The position numbers were made by a program, and so were the translations under genes. Shown piece after piece: positions 26,679-34,742 of a stretch of DNA of 64,000 bases. The number at the start of each line of letters is the position of its first letter. Within the stretch, counting starts at the first letter, position 1. This stretch comes from Terribacillus halophilus. GTDB taxonomy: Bacteria; Bacillota; Bacilli; Bacillales; Amphibacillaceae. Location: NCBI RefSeq assembly GCF_900162685.1, contig NZ_LT727827.1, forward strand, positions 599,971 to 663,970, in the 5' to 3' direction. The notes beneath the pieces are model-generated. The model worked only from the letters and a program-made list of their open reading frames with translations, made no database searches and was not told where the DNA came from.

Positions 26679-26882
26679 TCAACCTCCTCCTACGAAATGG
26701 ATTAATTCTACTTGATCGCCATCTTTTATCGGCTGGTCTGTATAAGCGGCTTTATGGATAACCTCTTTGTTCAACTCCACAATCACAATTCTGTTTTCTA
26801 AGGAAAGTGATGCTAACAGCTGTGCAATCGTCTTAACCTCGCCAGATAATTCCTGCTGCCTGCCATTTAATTGAATTGTCAC
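26679..26882 (-). CDS. thiS: ThiS, sulfur carrier protein
   Basis: 67 residues with a ubiquitin-like fold and the C-terminal Gly-Gly that carries the thiocarboxylate (HFVGGG, one extra glycine). It receives sulfur after ThiF adenylation and delivers it to ThiG. Its start overlaps the thiO stop by four bases (ATGA type), so translation is coupled. Confidence 0.92.
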   Translation of the reverse strand: MTIQLNGRQQELSGEVKTIAQLLASLSLENRIVIVELNKEVIHKAAYTDQPIKDGDQVELIHFVGGG

Positions 26883-27997
26883 ATCAATACCTCCTCATTG
26901 GAATAAGGTCGGTCCACTCGAAATGCTTCCTTCCATCCTTCCGAAACATCATTGCCGCATAGCAAGTCAGCAATCATTTTTCCAGTTGCAGGTGCAAGCA
27001 GGATACCATTGCGCTGATGTCCAGCAGCAATAAACAACCCTTTCATTTCCGGGTGTTCCCCAATCAGCGGCTTCCCATCGAATGTCTGTGGTCGCAGCCC
27101 GGCCCAGCTTCTTTGAAATGGCATCGCATCAATTCCCGGCAGCATCTGTCTCGCTTTTTCCATAACTGTCTGGATACCGCCAAGTGTCGGCTCCGTGGTC
27201 CAATCGTTCTCAACTTTTGTCGCTCCGATGATTAATTCATTGTTGTTCCGAGGAACAATGTAATGTTGATTATGGAATAAGCTGCATGTGAGCGGCGCCT
27301 GTGTATTGGTAACAGCAATGCACTCTCCCTTTACGGGAAAGATTGGTGACCCCAAGCCTGTTTGCTGCAAGATAGCATTACTCCAAACTCCACTGGCAAT
27401 AACCACGTGCTCTGCCTGCCATTTCCCTTTGGAGGTCCGTAACTGATAGTGCCCGGCTTCCTTTACTATTTGCTCAACGCGGGTATATGTATGAATTCCG
27501 GCGCCAAGTACTTGTGCTGCAGAACGAAATCCACTGCAGGCGATTGCAGGCGTAACGTGCACATCTTCTTCCATATGAACGGCACCTAGAACGGATGCTG
27601 CTAATCCAGGCGTTTTATCTGCCAAAGATGCGCGCTCCAGCCACGTTACCCCTTCTAATGCACACATTTCTATCAGACTCGCTCTTTCTTCTTCCGTATA
27701 AACAAGCTTTAACAATCCGCCTGTACGGCGCTCTATATTTATCCCTGTTAAGGAGTGAATCGCTGCTTCTGCTTCTTCGTATAACTTTTGACTTATGCGA
27801 GCAAATGGATAAAGAGCAGTACCGAATTCCTTGTACTCTGAATGGGCGCCAAGCATACCAGCAGCTGCCTGGGTGGAACCTGACCCAACTTCGCCTGCTT
27901 CAAGCACATCAACCTGATAACCTGCTTTCGCCAAATAATAAGCGACTGCACTGCCGATGATGCCTCCTCCAACGACTGCTACTTCAGATTGCTTCAA
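26879..27997 (-). CDS. thiO: ThiO, glycine oxidase
   Basis: 372 residues. FAD-binding VVGGGIIGSAVAYYLAKAG is at the N terminus and GLRPQTFDGKPLIGEHPEM near the C terminus, as in D-amino acid and glycine oxidases. It makes the iminoacetate used by ThiG. The start is TTG with GAGGAG ten bases upstream, inside the end of tenI (14-bp overlap). Confidence 0.92.
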   Translation of the reverse strand: MKQSEVAVVGGGIIGSAVAYYLAKAGYQVDVLEAGEVGSGSTQAAAGMLGAHSEYKEFGTALYPFARISQKLYEEAEAAIHSLTGINIERRTGGLLKLVYTEEERASLIEMCALEGVTWLERASLADKTPGLAASVLGAVHMEEDVHVTPAIACSGFRSAAQVLGAGIHTYTRVEQIVKEAGHYQLRTSKGKWQAEHVVIASGVWSNAILQQTGLGSPIFPVKGECIAVTNTQAPLTCSLFHNQHYIVPRNNNELIIGATKVENDWTTEPTLGGIQTVMEKARQMLPGIDAMPFQRSWAGLRPQTFDGKPLIGEHPEMKGLFIAAGHQRNGILLAPATGKMIADLLCGNDVSEGWKEAFRVDRPYSNEEVLM

Positions 27998-28601
27998 GAC
28001 GCAAACACTCCTCTTTTAGTTTCTTTACAGCTTCTACTGGTTCTTTTGCAGAAAAAATACCACTCATAACTGCAGCTCCATCTATTTCAAGCGCTTTCAA
28101 TTCTGCTAGCCGTTCCACCGTAATTCCTCCAATCCCAAACAACGGAATGTCGATGTGCCGCCGAATCTCCGCTAGCTTGGATAAGGGCTGCGGGGCCTTG
28201 CCTTTTTTACTAGCTGTTGGAAAACAATGTCCGTATAAGCTATATGCTGCTCCTGCCGTCTCCGCCTGAACAGCTTCTTCGAGTGAATGAACTGGGGTGC
28301 CAAACTGGAAATTAGGGTACTGTTTTTTTAACTCTTTTAGTGGAAGCCCATGTCCTGGTACATGGGCCTGTTGCAAACCAAGCAGCAACGTCACATCTAC
28401 CCGATCATTGATCCATAACTTGTAGCTCGGCAGTCCTTCTTTTACTAACTCCTTGCAAAGCTGATAAAGCATGCCTGCAGGTTTGTTTTTCTCCCGAATC
28501 TGCACATAATCGACATACGGGTGTACCTTTACCAAAATACGAAGCAAGTCAGCTGTATCGTGTGCCCCATCCGTTACTGCCATCAGTTTGATTATGATCA
28601 C
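27984..28601 (-). CDS. tenI: TenI-like thiazole tautomerase
   Basis: About 203-206 residues, a thiamine-phosphate-synthase fold. VDYVQIREKNK, INDRVDVTLLLG and the His in LYGHCFPTASKKG (His 122 of B. subtilis TenI) mark it as the tautomerase, not ThiE. The start is unclear. AAGGAG (28601-28606) is ideally spaced for ATC at 28592 or ATA at 28595. The nearest usual codons are a GTG at 28599-28601, overlapping the ribosome site, and an ATG at 28583, 17 bases beyond it. The GTG is used here because it keeps the first beta strand. First gene of the thiamine operon. Confidence 0.85.
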   Translation of the reverse strand: MIIIKLMAVTDGAHDTADLLRILVKVHPYVDYVQIREKNKPAGMLYQLCKELVKEGLPSYKLWINDRVDVTLLLGLQQAHVPGHGLPLKELKKQYPNFQFGTPVHSLEEAVQAETAGAAYSLYGHCFPTASKKGKAPQPLSKLAEIRRHIDIPLFGIGGITVERLAELKALEIDGAAVMSGIFSAKEPVEAVKKLKEECLRLEAI

Positions 28602-28626
28602 TCCTTGTTTTGGAACAGGCCGGAAG

Positions 28627-28804
28627 CACAAAAAACCACTTTCCCGAAGGAAAGTGGTGTATAATCTGCGAATAAATACATACAAAAAAAGCATGTAAAC
28701 TCGAGCGTCTACACTTTCCTACGCAGGTCCGAACCTGTTCAGGTTTTGAGGGTTTAAAGAGTCACCACTCTTATTCTCAGCCCTTATGAAGGGATCCCCT
28801 AGTG
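28627..28804 (-). ncRNA. TPP riboswitch with terminator
   Basis: The minus strand holds the thi-box: CACTAGGGGATCCC, GGGCTGAGA, GGTGACTCTTTAAACCC, GAACAGGTTCGGACC and TGCGTAGGAAAGTG (28712-28804). It is followed by a terminator with a perfect 10-bp stem ACCACTTTCC, loop TTCG, GGAAAGTGGT and a T-run (28631-28658). The terminator's 5' arm shares sequence with the aptamer's closing strand GGAAAGTG. TPP should switch the operon off. Confidence 0.95.
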
Positions 28805-28908
28805 TGAATTTTATGAATTTACCCACATTGTATCATAAATAGCATACGATGCAAGATGTTTAGCCAAAGAGAAGAGACCAGCTAGTCTTGCTAATGGTCG
28901 TCTTTCAC

Positions 28909-29691
28909 TTAATATTTATAAGACTGTCCGCCATCGATTGGAATAACAGTCGCATTAATGAAATCTGCCTGATCAGAAAGAAGGAAGGCAACTAGATAAC
29001 CTACTTCTTCCGGCTTTCCGAAGCGTTTCATCGGGTTAACACTGACGAATTCTTTGCCTGCTTCTTCCCAGTTATCTCCGCCAAGCTGACGCAAGGAACC
29101 TTCAACCATTGGTGTCATAATCGCCCCTGGCGCAATTGCTTTGATGCTGACACCGAACTGACCGTATTCAATACCGGAGTTACGCGTCAAACCAACAACA
29201 CCATGCTTGCTCGCCGCGTAACCAGACTGATTGCCGACACCGCGAATTCCGCCAACAGAAGCAGTGTTAACAACAGAGCCATAGCCTTGTTCCTTCATTA
29301 CTTTTAGGACATGTTGCATACCATAGAAGACACCATTCAAATTGATGTTTACTACACGATCGAACTCTTCTGCACCGTATTCTTCTGTTAAATTCTGTTT
29401 TCCTTCTACACCTGCATTATTAAAGAAGCTATCGATCTTGCCAAATTGCTCTACTGTTTGTTTCACGTAAGCCTCAACTTCTGACTCATTCGCACAGTTC
29501 GCCTCAATCGTGATGACTTCTGCCTCAGGCGCTGCTGCCAAAATAGCTTGCTTCGTCTCTTCCATACCTTCTTTACTCAAATCAACAAGTGCAAGCTTAG
29601 CTCCTTCTTTCGCAACCTGCACTGCTGCCGCACGGCCTAATCCAGAGCCGCCACCTGTTATTAAAACAATCTTCTCTTCAAAGCGCTTCAT
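28909..29691 (-). CDS. Short-chain dehydrogenase/reductase
   Basis: 260 residues, classical SDR. Cofactor loop TGGGSGLGRA at about 13-22, NNAG at about 92, catalytic Ser in NTASVGGIRG, and Tyr/Lys in YAASKHG. The Asp in ALVDLS at the end of strand 2 indicates NAD(H) preference. Substrate unknown. It lies 24 bp after another SDR gene in the same direction, so the pair is an operon, but they are only moderately alike. Confidence 0.9.
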   Translation of the reverse strand: MKRFEEKIVLITGGGSGLGRAAAVQVAKEGAKLALVDLSKEGMEETKQAILAAAPEAEVITIEANCANESEVEAYVKQTVEQFGKIDSFFNNAGVEGKQNLTEEYGAEEFDRVVNINLNGVFYGMQHVLKVMKEQGYGSVVNTASVGGIRGVGNQSGYAASKHGVVGLTRNSGIEYGQFGVSIKAIAPGAIMTPMVEGSLRQLGGDNWEEAGKEFVSVNPMKRFGKPEEVGYLVAFLLSDQADFINATVIPIDGGQSYKY

Positions 29692-29715
29692 AAAAAATCT
29701 CTCCTTTTACGTTTT

Positions 29716-30468
29716 TTATATTGCAGTAAATCCGCCATCAATCGGCACAACCACACCATTGATATAAGGTGCATTACCTGTCAGTAAGAATGTCACAAGC
29801 TCAGCCACTTCCTCTGGCTGGCCAAGACGCTTCTGCGGAATGGGTTCTGTTGCATTTACAAATGCATCAGGATTTTTCTCCTTATATGCACGTACCATTG
29901 GCGTCTCAGTCGTACCTGGTGCAATTGCGTTCACTACAATACCTTGTGCCGCATACTCCGCAGCCAATGTCTTTGTAATGCCTACCATCGCATGCTTCGT
30001 CGCCGAATATGTACCAACAGTTGCCTGGCCAACTACACCTGCTGTGGAAGATGTATTAACAATGCGTCCTCCGCCATTGGCAAGCATCACTTCCAACACA
30101 TATTTGAGACCGTAAAGCGCACCATTAAGGTTGATACCAAGCACCATATCAATCTGTTCAATCGTATTTTCTACAAATTTGACGCCAGGACCAGAAATTC
30201 CCGCATTATTGTAAAACATATCGATAGTTCCAAATTCCTCGATCGTTTTATCTACATAAGATTTCACTTCTTCAGCTTTGCTGACGTCTGCCTTTACGAA
30301 AATCGCATTTGCACCTATTTCTTCAACAAGATGGGCCGTCTTCTGCCCAGCTTTCTCAGATATATCAACTACAACGATGGAAACGCCTTCTTTAGCAAGT
30401 CGTAATGCCACAGCTTGTCCAAGTCCGCTGCCGCCACCCGTAATGACAGCTACTTTTCTTTCACCCAC
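29716..30468 (-). CDS. Short-chain dehydrogenase/reductase
   Basis: 250 residues from GTG 30468, with AGGAGG nine bases upstream (a TTG at 30474 is possible). TGGGSGLGQA, NNAGISG, NTSSTAG and YSATKHA are all present, so the enzyme should be active. The Asp in VVVDIS favours NAD(H). It is first in a two-gene unit with the downstream SDR. The shared substrate might be a diol or hydroxyketone, but nothing in the context settles this. Confidence 0.9.
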   Translation of the reverse strand: MGERKVAVITGGGSGLGQAVALRLAKEGVSIVVVDISEKAGQKTAHLVEEIGANAIFVKADVSKAEEVKSYVDKTIEEFGTIDMFYNNAGISGPGVKFVENTIEQIDMVLGINLNGALYGLKYVLEVMLANGGGRIVNTSSTAGVVGQATVGTYSATKHAMVGITKTLAAEYAAQGIVVNAIAPGTTETPMVRAYKEKNPDAFVNATEPIPQKRLGQPEEVAELVTFLLTGNAPYINGVVVPIDGGFTAI

Positions 30469-30524
30469 TGGCAAGCCCCTCCTACGCAATAAGTATTAGG
30501 TTAATTTACCCATCTCCCTCTTAA

Positions 30525-30554
30525 AGATTACACCTATTCTGAAAAAGAGGTCAA
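30525..30554 (-). promoter_or_regulatory. Sigma-A promoter of the SDR pair
   Basis: Minus strand: -35 TTGACC (30549-30554), 18-bp spacer, -10 TAATCT (30525-30530), about 55 bp before the first SDR start. Confidence 0.55.
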
Positions 30555-30555
30555 G

Positions 30556-31106
30556 TTATATGGTCTTATTATTCAGTACTATTTGATTGTAATATTTTAT
30601 ACATAGATTAAAATGATGTTGTTCATGAACAGCTATTAAGTGAATGCTTTGAATTAGGTCGGGGTAGCGGATGTGGCCGGCAGTCTCATCGTCGATACTG
30701 TCAATCATCCTTTCAAAACGCAGCGTTTCATGATTGATGAAGGTTTTGTTTTAGCTGATGGAACTGCAGCTTATTGTGTATATCTTTAGGTGACTGTGAA
30801 GTGGGGTGAGCTCTCATCGGTTTACCGTGTTTGTTCCGATAAGCTTAATAAATATCAACTATCTCTGTTTTATAAGGCGTGCCTTTCCGTGTTCTGCTGA
30901 AAGTTTCGTGACAGGGATATACGCCAGATTAAGCTGTCGAAACCGCTTAAGCAGTAGATACAGATGGTAATACGTCTCACCAATCCACCATTTATCAGGT
31001 AAAGGCCGTACCCAAGCTTGATTTTGTTCGGCAAGGATATGACCTTCGAATGCTTCTCCCTGCCAGTAAATGCTTGCGAAGTTTTTTTCATATAACTGCT
31101 TAACAT
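30556..31106 (-). pseudogene. Decayed DinB-family gene
   Basis: Three reading blocks on the minus strand add up to one DinB_2-like protein of about 180 residues. Block 1, near 31100-30870, reads KQLYEKNFASIYWQGEAFEG through KWWIGETYYHLYLLLKRFRQ. Block 2, in another frame, reads AYRNKHGKPM then SPKDIHNKLQF. Block 3, back in the first frame, reads MIDSIDDETAGHIRYPDL then IAVHEQHHFNLCIKYYNQ, with the family's metal-binding His cluster. A good ribosome site precedes ATG 31106, but that ATG is out of frame with block 1. At least three frame changes and one in-frame stop show decay. Confidence 0.8.
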
Positions 31107-31123
31107 AAGCTTGCCTCCTGCGT

Positions 31124-31594
31124 TTAGCATTCCTTATAAATCAGGTGCTCTAGTACTGTTGGCAGATGCAACAGTTTTTCTTGCAAAAAAGCTGGTTTCA
31201 CAGTTAATTCCTTCACTTTTTCAAAAGGAATCCATTCATATTGGAAGTCTGCCTCTTCTGACGAAATGACTTCGGAAGTGCCCGTAAGCTTATCTTCTAC
31301 ATCTTGAATCAAATATATAAAGCTGAATTCATGAAAATGACGAAACCGGTAAGTGAAGAAATTTTCTACCATCCAAAGCAGCCGTTCTGCCTTAACTGTA
31401 ATGCCCAATTCTTCTTTAAATTCTCGCTCAACTGCCTGTGCGGAATCCTCACCCAGCTGGATGCGTCCGCCAATCAGCGTCCAGAATGGGTCCTTCTTAT
31501 TTTTATGCAGCAGTATATGGTTAGCTTTCACAATAATGCCTGCTGTCCGGCAGTTTAACGTTTGTTCTCCTAACGCTATCGTTAGATCCTGCAT
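31124..31594 (-). CDS. Nudix hydrolase
   Basis: 156 residues. The Nudix box is complete: GGRIQLGEDSAQA then VEREFKEELG. The N-terminal strand block RTAGIIVKANHILLHKN and the Trp-rich PFWTLIGG are typical. It starts seven bases after the stop of the upstream serine-hydrolase gene, using GGGGGT as a weak ribosome site, so it depends on that transcript. Downstream lies the decayed DinB gene, once the third gene of the unit. Substrate unknown. Confidence 0.86.
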   Translation of the reverse strand: MQDLTIALGEQTLNCRTAGIIVKANHILLHKNKKDPFWTLIGGRIQLGEDSAQAVEREFKEELGITVKAERLLWMVENFFTYRFRHFHEFSFIYLIQDVEDKLTGTSEVISSEEADFQYEWIPFEKVKELTVKPAFLQEKLLHLPTVLEHLIYKEC

Positions 31595-31600
31595 GTATGT

Positions 31601-32617
31601 TTACCCCCAATTCGCTTCAATTGCCTGCACGATGTAATATGGTCCTGCGTCATGGTTGGATGCCACAACTACTTTTTGCCCCGTCTCTGGATTATAAGCG
31701 CTGTGAAAACTCACTCCTGGGTCAAATCCAACTACATAATATTTCTTGATTTTAGCAGCATCTCTTTTCATCCAAACACCATATCCATAAGAACTCTCTT
31801 TATCTACTTCAATATGAGGGTACAGCAATTGCTCTGTAACCTCGGCAGACAGCAGCTTATGCTGGAATAATGCGTCCCAGAAACGCGCCATATCAGACAC
31901 ACTCACGTACACGCCGCCATCTGCTCCGCCTCTTACAGGCAACGCATAAATGTTAGAACGATAACCATCGTCCTCTTTTATATAACCAGTCGCTGTGTTT
32001 CCTGGCAATTTATTAAAAGAAAAATAACCGGCCTCTGTCATACCAGCTGGGTTAAAGATGTGTTTTTGGACAAACGCTGTAAAAGACTCGCCTGACAGCT
32101 CTTCCACTACTAAACCCAAAACAATAAAAGCCCCATTGTTGTAATAGAATTGTTTACCAGGCAGGAATTTCATTGGCTTCTCTTGAAATAAAGGCAAAAA
32201 ATCCGAACCTGACCTTACACGGTACATAGGTAGCTGCTGCCACAATGCCTCAAAATCGTCCATCTCTTCCTCATCAAAATAATCCGGCATGCCAGAGGTG
32301 TGTGTTAGCAGGTGATGGATTGTAATATCCGGATGAAAATTAGGAAACTCGACTGCTGCCAAACACTCTTTTATTTTCTTGTTAAATGTCAGTTTTCTTT
32401 GCTCCACTAACTTGGCAATCGCTACGGCCGTGAAGATCTTTGCTCCTGAAGCAATACCAAAGCGTGTATGCTTATCAAACAACAGCTTTTCTTGCTTATT
32501 TCGATATCCTCTTTGGAAGAATCCCTGCTCTTGTCCGCCTTCTACATAAGCAGTACCAGAGAAATCTACTTTCTCTGCCATCTCTTGCAGCCAGTGCATC
32601 TCTTTCATCTGTCTCAT
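31601..32617 (-). CDS. Beta-lactamase-family serine hydrolase
   Basis: 338 residues with the penicillin-binding-protein/class C fold. SxxK is seen as SGAK in RFGIASGAKIFTAVAIAKL and YxN as YYNNGAF. There is no signal peptide, so it is cytoplasmic and probably an esterase or peptidase rather than a secreted lactamase. AGGAGAGG lies just before ATG 32617; the ATG at 32608 is an alternative. Co-transcribed with the Nudix gene. Confidence 0.85.
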   Translation of the reverse strand: MRQMKEMHWLQEMAEKVDFSGTAYVEGGQEQGFFQRGYRNKQEKLLFDKHTRFGIASGAKIFTAVAIAKLVEQRKLTFNKKIKECLAAVEFPNFHPDITIHHLLTHTSGMPDYFDEEEMDDFEALWQQLPMYRVRSGSDFLPLFQEKPMKFLPGKQFYYNNGAFIVLGLVVEELSGESFTAFVQKHIFNPAGMTEAGYFSFNKLPGNTATGYIKEDDGYRSNIYALPVRGGADGGVYVSVSDMARFWDALFQHKLLSAEVTEQLLYPHIEVDKESSYGYGVWMKRDAAKIKKYYVVGFDPGVSFHSAYNPETGQKVVVASNHDAGPYYIVQAIEANWG

Positions 32618-32675
32618 CCTCTCCTACTCGAGTACATGTTACCATAATTGGTAATATGTACTGGGTATAAAAATA

Positions 32676-32816
32676 ATGAATGGGGATGAGTTTAGGCGTA
32701 TTGCTGTCATAACCGATACACGCGGTCTTCCAGCTCTACAAGCTGTACTAGCAGCTATTAAGAAGACAGATGCCAAGACCCGGCAGTTCATCGCTGATTG
32801 GATAGAACTTGTATAA
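32676..32816 (+). pseudogene. Remnant of a calcineurin-like phosphoesterase
   Basis: A 46-codon frame whose first half, RRIAVITDTRGLPALQAVLAAI, resembles the N terminus of YfcE-type phosphoesterases, which usually reads IAxITDIHGNLPAL. The metal-binding His and the Asn are lost (D-T-R-G). After residue 30 it passes straight into KTRQFIADWIELV, perhaps the protein's far end, which suggests a large internal deletion. No ribosome site is evident. Confidence 0.5.
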
Positions 32817-32825
32817 AAATCAATG

Positions 32826-32849
32826 AAAAAAGGCATACGCTCGTATGCC
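32826..32849 (-). terminator. Terminator of the S-box sulfur operon
   Basis: Minus strand: GGCATACG, two-base loop, CGTATGCC, then TTTTTT, 13 bp after the yezD-like stop. Confidence 0.85.
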
Positions 32850-32861
32850 CTTCCTGCTCCT

Positions 32862-33002
32862 TTAACCAAATCTGCGCTTTTCTGTTATATCCAATTGCTT
32901 GATTTCATTGTCATGTACAGTGATCAAAACGGTTCCATACTCTAACTCTTTTACCTTCTCTATAATCTCTTTCCATTTATCCTCATTATCTTGTTTACTC
33001 AA
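32862..33002 (-). CDS. YezD-like small protein (DUF2292)
   Basis: A gene of 46 codons. The protein reads SKQDNEDKWKEIIEKVKEL, EYGTVLITVHDNEIKQLDIT, EKRRFG, closely following what I recall of YezD (DUF2292), a short protein linked to sulfur assimilation and often ending in a TEK-R-F motif. The start is TTG at 33002 with GGAAGG nine bases upstream; ATG at 33011 is an alternative. It follows the monooxygenase gene by 22 bp and is the last gene of the S-box operon, which supports the call. Confidence 0.78.
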   Translation of the reverse strand: MSKQDNEDKWKEIIEKVKELEYGTVLITVHDNEIKQLDITEKRRFG

Positions 33003-33024
33003 ATTTATCATCCTTCCAGATTGA

Positions 33025-34347
33025 TTATTTTAAGATAGGACGTTTGTAAGCAGGTTCTGGCAGATTAAGATGCGATCGTAACGTGCTGCCTGTATAATCC
33101 TTCCGATAAATTCCTCGATCTTGAAGCACTGGAATCACGGATTCAACGAAATCATTCAAGCTATTCGGAAAGGCGGGCAGCATTAGGTTAAAGCCGTCCG
33201 CTCCCTCTTCTTGAAACCACATCTCCAAATCATCAGCAATCTCTTCAGGTGTTCCAAATACGAGACGATGGCCTCTGGATCCTGCCACATATTGATAGAG
33301 TTCCCGGATGGTCAGCTGTTTCTCCTCTGCCAACTTTATTAATAATGCTCGCCTGCTCTTATTTCCATTTGTTTCTGGAATATTCTCGGGAAGCGGGCCA
33401 TCCACGTCATAAGGACCTATATCAAAGCCGCCGAGATATTCGGACAATAAATTCTTACCGATCTCTGGTGTAATCAACTGCTGCAGCTGCTCATACTTTT
33501 CTACTGCCTCTGCATGCGTCTTACCAACATAGACGGATACACCCGGCATAATTTTAATATGTTCCGGATTCCTCCCGTGAACTTTAGCCCGGTTTTTCAC
33601 TCTCTGATAAAAAGCTTTTGCATCAGATAAGTTATCTTGAGCGGTAAAGATAACATCAGCTGATTGAGCTGCCAGATCCACTCCTGCATCTGAAGAGCCT
33701 GCCTGGATAATGACTGGTTTTCCTTGCGGTGACCTTGAGATATTTAAAGGACCTTCCACAGAAAAATAATCCCCCTCATGCTGAATACGGTGAAGTTTCT
33801 CTTTCTCGAAATAAACACCCGACTCTTTGTTACGTATTAGCGCATCAGGTTCCCAGCTGTCCCATAATCCTTCCACAACTTCCAGGAATTCTTTCGCTCG
33901 TATGTAACGATCTTGGTGGGCAAGATGTTCATTTTTATTAAAGTTTTTAGCTTCACTTTCATAATACGAGGTAACAACATTCCAGCCGGCTCTCCCCCCG
34001 CTCAAATGATCTAAAGATAAAAATTTTCTTGCCACGTGAAATGGCTCATTATACGTAGTGGTGACTGTAGATGCGAGGCCAATTTTATGTGTAACCACAG
34101 CCAGCGCACTCAATAAAGATATCGGTTCAAATCGGCTCAGTTCTGCTGGATGAGACAGCTCGTGAAAGGAAAGTCCATCACTAAGAAACAACATATCCAG
34201 CTTCCCCATCTCCGCATGTTTAGCGATCTCTGCGAAATATTCAAACGACGTCACTTGTTCCGAAATCACATCTGGATGCCGCCATGATGCAATATGGTGC
34301 CCGCTTCCCATCAGGAAAAGGCCTAGATGTAGCTGCTTTTCTTCCAT
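33025..34347 (-). CDS. NtaA/SnaA/DszA-type flavin monooxygenase
   Basis: 440 residues, the usual length. LLM-class features: LGLFLMGSGHHIASWRHP at the N terminus, GKLDMLFLSDGLSF, SGGRAGWNVVTSY, and PVIIQAGSSDAGVDLAAQSAD for FMN binding. It resembles B. subtilis YxeK, which opens N-acetyl-S-(2-succino)cysteine. In an S-box operon with metY, a role in releasing sulfur from an organic source is likely. It would need reduced FMN from a separate reductase. AAGGAGG precedes the ATG. Confidence 0.88.
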   Translation of the reverse strand: MEEKQLHLGLFLMGSGHHIASWRHPDVISEQVTSFEYFAEIAKHAEMGKLDMLFLSDGLSFHELSHPAELSRFEPISLLSALAVVTHKIGLASTVTTTYNEPFHVARKFLSLDHLSGGRAGWNVVTSYYESEAKNFNKNEHLAHQDRYIRAKEFLEVVEGLWDSWEPDALIRNKESGVYFEKEKLHRIQHEGDYFSVEGPLNISRSPQGKPVIIQAGSSDAGVDLAAQSADVIFTAQDNLSDAKAFYQRVKNRAKVHGRNPEHIKIMPGVSVYVGKTHAEAVEKYEQLQQLITPEIGKNLLSEYLGGFDIGPYDVDGPLPENIPETNGNKSRRALLIKLAEEKQLTIRELYQYVAGSRGHRLVFGTPEEIADDLEMWFQEEGADGFNLMLPAFPNSLNDFVESVIPVLQDRGIYRKDYTGSTLRSHLNLPEPAYKRPILK

Positions 34348-34349
34348 CG

Positions 34350-34742
34350 TTATTCCTCCTTACGGGATTGGGGCGGAGCTGGATGGCTAGGTGCGACATT
34401 CTTACCAGCAATGTCTCTTTCTCCTGCAACAAGCTCTTGTTCAAGAAGGTCAAGAAACGTATCAAATGACAGCGGCGACTCTAAATTGTAGAACAAAAAC
34501 TTCTCTTGCTGCGCTTTCTCATAAGAAAGCTCACAGAAGGTTTGAGGAGGAGCTGCAAATGCTTCTGCACCATGCTCTCTTGCTAGAGCCAGCGCCGCTC
34601 CTCTCCGTCCCTCTTTCAGTTTTGGTGCAGGGTTCTCTAAGTTTGAGATTTCCTTCGTCTCTGAATTAAATATGCGGAGCGTCTCTCCTTCCACGATTGG
34701 AACTATATAATCCGCTTGATTAATGGCTGCTGCTACCTTCAT
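34350..34742 (-). CDS. Uncharacterised 130-aa protein, possibly NifX-like
   Basis: 130 residues from ATG 34742, preceded by GAGGAGGAG. It is soluble. The start, MKVAAAINQADYIVPIVEG and TLRIFNSET, and the later GAEAFAAPPQTFCELSYEKA, recall the single-domain NifX/dinitrogenase-cofactor fold, but the similarity is weak and is from memory only. It overlaps the end of metY by 23 bp and stops two bases before the monooxygenase start, so it is a coupled member of the sulfur operon. The C-terminal tail (APSHPAPPQSRKEE) looks disordered. Function unknown. Confidence 0.7.
   Translation of the reverse strand: MKVAAAINQADYIVPIVEGETLRIFNSETKEISNLENPAPKLKEGRRGAALALAREHGAEAFAAPPQTFCELSYEKAQQEKFLFYNLESPLSFDTFLDLLEQELVAGERDIAGKNVAPSHPAPPQSRKEE

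Noticed and set aside
30870-31130. An 86-codon minus frame overlapping the DinB region
   Set aside because: Its ATG has a ribosome site, but the sequence is the wrong frame; the DinB pattern runs in another frame, so this is the broken 5' end, not a gene.
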